This document shows, in pieces, positions 6,014 to 6,152 of a stretch of 6,152 nucleotides of DNA. The notes under the pieces were generated by a model, which saw only the letters and a list, made by a program, of their open reading frames with translations, was not told the origin of the DNA and made no database searches. The stretch is taken from assembly GCA_011048485.1 (NCBI GenBank), contig DSDX01000250.1, positions 1 to 6,152 on the forward strand, read 5' to 3'. Both the position numbers and the translations under genes were made by a program. This DNA is from Candidatus Aminicenantota bacterium (GTDB lineage: Bacteria > Acidobacteriota > Aminicenantia > Aminicenantales > Saccharicenantaceae). The first letter of the stretch is position 1. Each line of letters starts with the position of its first letter.

Positions 6014-6152
6014 ATGGACGGACGCCTGATCATCAACGGCGAGCGCGTCGAGGCCGCCGAGAAGCTCGTCTCCGAGAATCCCGCGACGCTCCGGCCCGTG
6101 GGCGAGGTCTCGGTCGCGGCCCGGGAGCATTGCGATCGGGCCGCGACCGAGA
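6014..6152 (+). CDS. Aldehyde dehydrogenase family protein, N-terminal fragment cut by window edge
   Basis: Only the first 46 codons are visible. The start (MDGRLIINGERVEA), then ENPATLRPVGEVSVA and a REHCDRAAT segment, follow the standard N-terminal pattern of NAD(P)-dependent aldehyde dehydrogenases: a short strand with INGE, then NPAT, VGEV and a DvdrA-like helix. The catalytic Cys and Glu lie beyond the window, so the substrate cannot be named. The ATG at 6014 has AGGAG (6000-6004) nine bases upstream and follows the tatC stop by 18 nt, so it is probably transcribed with tatAC. Nothing visible links its function to protein export, and the fragment shows no Tat signal. Confidence 0.8.
   Translation, partial: MDGRLIINGERVEAAEKLVSENPATLRPVGEVSVAAREHCDRAATE

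Noticed and set aside
5243..6130. Minus-strand open frame (295 codons) opposite tatC and the aldehyde dehydrogenase start
   Set aside because: Its composition is dominated by Glu, Asp, Gly and Arg, the mirror of hydrophobic TatC codons, and it crosses the tatC/aldehyde dehydrogenase boundary.
1..6152. Search for CRISPR arrays, transposases, inverted-repeat ends, tRNA/rRNA genes or phage/defence genes
   Set aside because: Nearly all of the window is accounted for by seven recognisable housekeeping-type genes, and no regular repeats or RNA gene signatures were seen by eye.

Overview
The window is GC-rich bacterial chromosome (roughly two thirds G+C by eye, with G/C at most third codon positions). 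It is densely packed with housekeeping genes and shows no sign of mobile elements, CRISPR, tRNA or rRNA. Short spacers, 4-base and 32-base gene overlaps, a Tat operon of TatA+TatC only, and an S41 protease with a long C-terminal region suggest a Gram-negative-type lineage such as Acidobacteriota or Candidatus Aminicenantes. That placement is a guess from gene style and was not tested.

Left part, minus strand (about 4776 down to 1): four genes read in one direction, in transcription order. They are a CtpA/Prc-type S41 processing peptidase (3208-4776), ribose-5-phosphate isomerase B rpiB (2717-3166), a divergent PLP enzyme of the serine hydroxymethyltransferase family (1248-2696), and phosphoribosylamine-glycine ligase purD (start 1251, cut by the window's left edge a few residues before its expected end). 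Gaps are 41, 20 and -4 bases and no convincing terminator lies between them, so one operon is likely. RpiB supplies ribose-5-phosphate for PRPP, an SHMT supplies glycine and one-carbon units, and PurD joins glycine to phosphoribosylamine. The last three genes therefore converge on one early step of purine synthesis.

Centre (4777-4944): a 168-bp divergent intergenic region. It holds two good sigma70-type promoters facing away from each other. Both have an extended -10 (TGn) element and a 17-bp spacer, and both place the predicted RNA start only about 10-12 nt before the start codon. An 8-bp palindrome (GGGCGCCC) occurs twice, next to or overlapping each -35 element.

Right part, plus strand (4945 to end): tatA (4945-5250) overlaps tatC (5219-5995) by 32 bases. 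Together they form a minimal twin-arginine translocase with no tatB in view. An aldehyde dehydrogenase gene follows 18 bases later and runs off the right edge.

I found no clearly new biological system. The points most worth a second look are the divergent SHMT-family enzyme, the metabolic logic of its operon, and the paired short-leader promoters.
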